This document shows, one piece after another, positions 5,349 through 6,101 of a DNA stretch of 6,101 nt. The notes beneath the pieces are model-generated. The model was not told the DNA's origin. It saw nothing but the letters and a program-made list of their open reading frames with translations, and did not search any database. The translations under genes were made by a program, and so were the position numbers. Positions within the stretch are counted from its first letter, which is position 1, and the number at the start of each line of letters is the position of its first letter. This DNA comes from Acidobacteriota bacterium (GTDB taxonomy: Bacteria; Acidobacteriota; Terriglobia; UBA7540): positions 1 through 6,101 of the forward strand of contig QHZK01000220.1 in NCBI GenBank assembly GCA_003224635.1, in the 5' to 3' direction.

Positions 5349-6101
5349 CTACTGCGCCGTGGCACGCCCTTGCGTACCCCTGAGGTTCGCAACCGCCTCT
5401 CGGGCGCGCTGCCGGGACTCGCGATCGCATTCCAGGACCCGTTCGAGCGAGTCCAGCACCGCAGTCGGACTATCCGCCACCACTTTTTCGATGACGCGAG
5501 GAATGTCCGAAAAGCGCAGCCGCCCGGAAACGAAGGCCTCGACAGCAATCTCATCCGCAGCGTTCAGCGCGCAGGGCGCCGCCCCTCCCTTCGCGAGCGC
5601 CTCACGGGCCAGGTCCAGGCAGGGGAATCGCTTGGTGTCGGGCTCTTGGAAATGCAAGGGGCGCACGGCAAGCAGATCGAGACTCAGCGAGCCCCCGTCC
5701 ACCGCCAGGCGGTCCGGATAGGTGAGCGCGTACTGGATGGGAATACGCATATCAGCGACGGAGAGCTGCGCCATGATCGTGCCGTCTATGAATTCTATCA
5801 TAGAATGAATGACCGACTCGGGGTGAATGTAGATGTCAATCCTGGACGGCGGCAGACCAAAAAGCCAATGCGCTTCAATAACTTCCAAGCCTTTGTTCAT
5901 CAGAGTGGAGGAGTCGATGGTGATCCGCCCCCCCATCTTCCAGACGGGATGCTTCAACGCTTGCTCGGGTGTCAGGCCGTCAAAAGCCTTGCGAGGAGTG
6001 TTAAGAAATGGACCGCCGGACGCCGTCAGGATGATGCGGCGGACTTCCCGCTGCAGCCCGGAGCGCAGACACTGGTGAACCGCCGAGTGTTCGCTGTCAA
6101 T
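5349..6101 (-). CDS. dxr: 1-deoxy-D-xylulose 5-phosphate reductoisomerase, 3' portion (partial)
   Basis: Dxr isomerises and reduces DXP to MEP with NADPH, the first committed step of the MEP pathway. The C-terminal 250 residues are present, and the frame is open to the right edge. Comparison with E. coli Dxr (398 residues) suggests about 150 N-terminal residues, the NADPH-binding domain, lie outside. The visible part opens with IDSEH, the metal/substrate region. It continues with LTASGGPF, KHPVWKMGGRITIDSSTLMN, KGLEVIEAHWLFG, the HPESVIHSMIEF histidine motif, AQLSVADMRIPIQYAL and ALNAADEIAVEAF, ending in the helical C-terminal domain. The internal start-like codon at 5957 is a TTG within the protein, not the real start. 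rseP begins 62 bases after the stop on the same strand, consistent with cotranscription. Confidence 0.97.
   Translation of the reverse strand: MDSEHSAVHQCLRSGLQREVRRIILTASGGPFLNTPRKAFDGLTPEQALKHPVWKMGGRITIDSSTLMNKGLEVIEAHWLFGLPPSRIDIYIHPESVIHSMIEFIDGTIMAQLSVADMRIPIQYALTYPDRLAVDGGSLSLDLLAVRPLHFQEPDTKRFPCLDLAREALAKGGAAPCALNAADEIAVEAFVSGRLRFSDIPRVIEKVVADSPTAVLDSLERVLECDRESRQRAREAVANLRGTQGRATAQ

Overview
The window reads as a bacterial chromosome segment in two parts: a core minus-strand operon on the right and an accessory region on the left. The organism is probably an Acidobacteriota member or close relative. That is an inference from the dxr-rseP-ispG gene order, the moderately high GC of the core genes, the style of the IspG and RseP sequences, and the GCTGA-type heptamer and REP-like intergenic repeats. 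None of these is a proof of phylum.

Right part (about 2566-6101, minus strand, transcribed right to left): the 3' two thirds of dxr (runs off the right edge), then rseP, then ispG. Dxr and IspG are two enzymes of the MEP isoprenoid pathway. RseP is an intramembrane zinc protease of the site-2 family. The rseP-ispG gap holds an unusual block of 7-base-periodic repeats, and part of it forms the ispG ribosome binding site. A 76-base REP-like double hairpin follows ispG within 7 bases of its stop codon.

Middle (1858-2420, minus strand): a compact toxin-antitoxin-type pair, a DUF433 antitoxin-like gene followed by a DUF5615 PIN-like toxin gene. They overlap by one base (TGATG), and a TATAAT hexamer and a good Shine-Dalgarno sequence lie upstream.

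Left part (1-1726): a plus-strand pair, an AAA+ ATPase with its own N-terminal domain and an unrecognised 93-residue protein with a strong ribosome binding site. A hairpin terminator closes this pair. The one stretch I counted in the ATPase gene (841-900) is 50% GC, against 67% for a stretch of ispG (3361-3420), so the pair may be a transferred accessory module. The conserved N-terminal region of the ATPase appears to continue upstream of its first ATG, up to a stop codon, so the 5' end may be mutated or may use an unusual start. A divergent minus-strand gene seems to begin at base 57 and leaves the window on the left.

The least explained items are the AAA ATPase/93-residue pair, its 5' end, and the heptamer repeat block carrying the ispG ribosome binding site.
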